Below, one piece after another: positions 62,499 through 64,000 of a DNA stretch of 64,000 bases; position 1 is the stretch's first letter; every line of letters begins with the position of its first letter. Source of the stretch: Onchocerca lupi (Eukaryota > Nematoda > Chromadorea > Rhabditida > Onchocercidae); the NCBI GenBank assembly GCA_028564675.1, contig JAOVVO010000272.1:33695-97694 (forward strand). Reading direction: 5' to 3'. A model generated the notes under the pieces. The model saw only the letters and a list, made by a program, of their open reading frames with translations. It searched no databases and was not told the DNA's origin. The translations under genes and the position numbers were made by a program.

Positions 62499-63337
62499 GT
62501 TTGTTACTTTCATAGAAACTGGCATTTCAAAAGATAAGAAATGGTGATAAAAGAAAAGTGATCATCGATAGTTAAAAGGTGTCTTTAATTCGCGCTTCGA
62601 TTTATTTTATCTTAAAAATCTCAGGTTCTTTTTCCGTTGTAATTTTATCATATGACACTTCCAATCAATATTTCCAATTTATGATTTTCTAGTTCCCCAA
62701 TGAAGAATGTATAAGATGAACTTCTGCGTCCATCTTTTGATCTGTCTCCATAAAAAGATTAAAACTTTCTCAAAGAGGAAAAGAGGCAAAAAATTTAGCC
62801 AAATTTCAAAGATATCTTCTGCTTAAGATCTATTTTTACGTGAAGTCTATCAAGAAAGTAATGATTTTATCTTAGTAATTTAAGATTCTTAATAACTGAA
62901 GAATATAATAACACTCTTAACGTGCATGTGCACACACACACACACACACACATACACACACACACACACACACATACACACACACACACACACATACACA
63001 CACACACACACACACACATAAACATGCATACACATATATGTAGATATAAATTGATACGGATGGAGCAAAATCTAATAGCATTTGTAAGGTTGCCATTTAT
63101 TATTTGTTTAAGAAATTTCGCTTTTTACCAAATAAAAAGAACCGTTCTTCTCCAAATTGTTCGAATATTTACAAAACCATTCCATATACACATATATTCC
63201 AAAACTAATTGTCAACAATGACAGAAAAAAAAAAAAAAAAGAACATTATATTTGAACGATATATATAATCAATTGATTTTTAATCTTTTTTGCATATATA
63301 ATTTTCTTTTGAATTTTTATTTTATTTATTTTTTTGA

Positions 63338-63381
<44 letters not shown>

Positions 63382-64000
63382 ATAATTAGTAATTTTAGAA
63401 GAAAATAACCTTTGTTATTATCAATTTCTTTTGTCTACTAATTTATTTTATTTTTCTAAATTGTTGAATTTTGTTGTATTAAAACCATTTTTGCACCTTT
63501 TCTCTTCCTTTCTCTCTCCATCTCTCTCTCTTTCTTTTTTAAAAAATTTAGCTATCTTTATTTTCCAATATAAATTTATTATTGAATCAACAATGATCTC
63601 ATGCCAGTTATCAAATTATAAATGAAATTTAATTAAGTCATTAATTATGATGTAAGGTATATGCTATAATAAGGAATTGTTGCAAAAAACTTTAAATGTT
63701 TCAAAGTTATTAGTAATTATTCGCAAATAAATATTTCAATTATATATCATTCCAGCTAACTAATCAATTTCTCGTCAAGTAATCAAATTAAATTTTGGAA
63801 ATTAAAAAAAGAAAACAAAAATAATCTGAGATAGTCCTGGAAGAAATGCTTTCGAAAATAAGCAATAAATCACCGATTAGTCTATGACTAATTACACTAA
63901 TTATCAAAATTATATGATGTATTTAATTAAATTATGCGAAACAAAAGATAATTCGAATTGTTTAAACATTACGTACATTTTAATATTTTACGCTTATTCA
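62499..64000 (+). other. Right edge: intron of the peroxidase gene, no exon found
   Basis: After the donor at 62498 no acceptor joins in phase to a plausible peroxidase C-terminus before 64000. The stretch includes a CA microsatellite (62931-63019), a T run (63340-63376) and CT-rich sequence near 63500-63545. The one tempting acceptor near 63754 (TTCCAG) leads to an immediate in-frame stop. Confidence 0.6.
62931..63019 (+). repeat. (CA)n microsatellite with regular CATACA interruptions
   Basis: About 44 dinucleotide units, interrupted by single T substitutions that give CATACA at about 62951, 62973 and 62993, spaced about 20 bases apart. The interruptions suggest internal duplication of a roughly 20-base block. 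The His-Thr open frame across it is an artefact. Confidence 0.95.

Noticed and set aside
62922..63221. His-Thr repeat open frame
   Set aside because: Translation of the CA microsatellite in the terminal intron.
63755..63780. Acceptor TTCCAG as next peroxidase exon
   Set aside because: In the required phase it runs into a stop codon at once and encodes nothing peroxidase-like.
1..64000. CRISPR arrays, bacterial operons, rRNA or complete tRNA genes
   Set aside because: None seen; the window is eukaryotic with spliced genes.

Overview
The window is very AT-rich eukaryotic DNA with short introns, tight TTTTCAG acceptors and start codons lying just behind splice acceptors. Together with the gene content this points to a nematode, probably a clade III (spirurid or filarial) species. 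The clade is an inference; the nematode call is firmer.

Layout: (1) 1-9499 is AT-rich non-coding flank, with no convincing gene. (2) 9500-47563, plus strand, is one very large gene that I reconstruct by eye as 56 exons with consistent reading phase, about 4,530 codons. It encodes a signal peptide, a long run of fibronectin type III (FN3) domains, one extracellular charged coiled coil, a membrane-proximal region resembling that of receptor tyrosine phosphatases, a single Leu-rich transmembrane helix and a cytoplasmic tail of about 295 residues. Architecture and length match nematode myotactin (LET-805), the epidermal receptor of the muscle-attachment fibrous organelles. (3) 48456-62498, plus strand, running off the right edge, is a secreted protein with two tandem animal haem-peroxidase domains. 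26 exons (1,411 codons) are visible. All the catalytic and haem-contact positions I could align are replaced in the first domain and kept in the second, so it reads as a pseudoperoxidase fused to an active peroxidase.

Mobile DNA: the 3.3-kb intron 51760-55031 of the peroxidase gene holds a decayed Helitron on the minus strand (52268 to about 54905). It has Rep and PIF1-helicase remnants, a canonical 3' end (hairpin plus CTAG next to T) and, unusually, inverted-repeat arms near both ends. A dispersed repeat sits beside its 3' end and has a second copy in a let-805 intron (16114-16206). Several small tandem duplications affect introns and exon edges. One copies a splice acceptor together with the start of an exon (29963-30066); another copies an exon end with its donor into the next intron (60503 to about 60870).

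The two genes are co-directional. The let-805 stop and the peroxidase 5' splice acceptor are about 860 bp apart, close enough that co-transcription with trans-splicing is possible. Both proteins are expected to act at the epidermis and extracellular matrix or cuticle, but a functional link is only inference.
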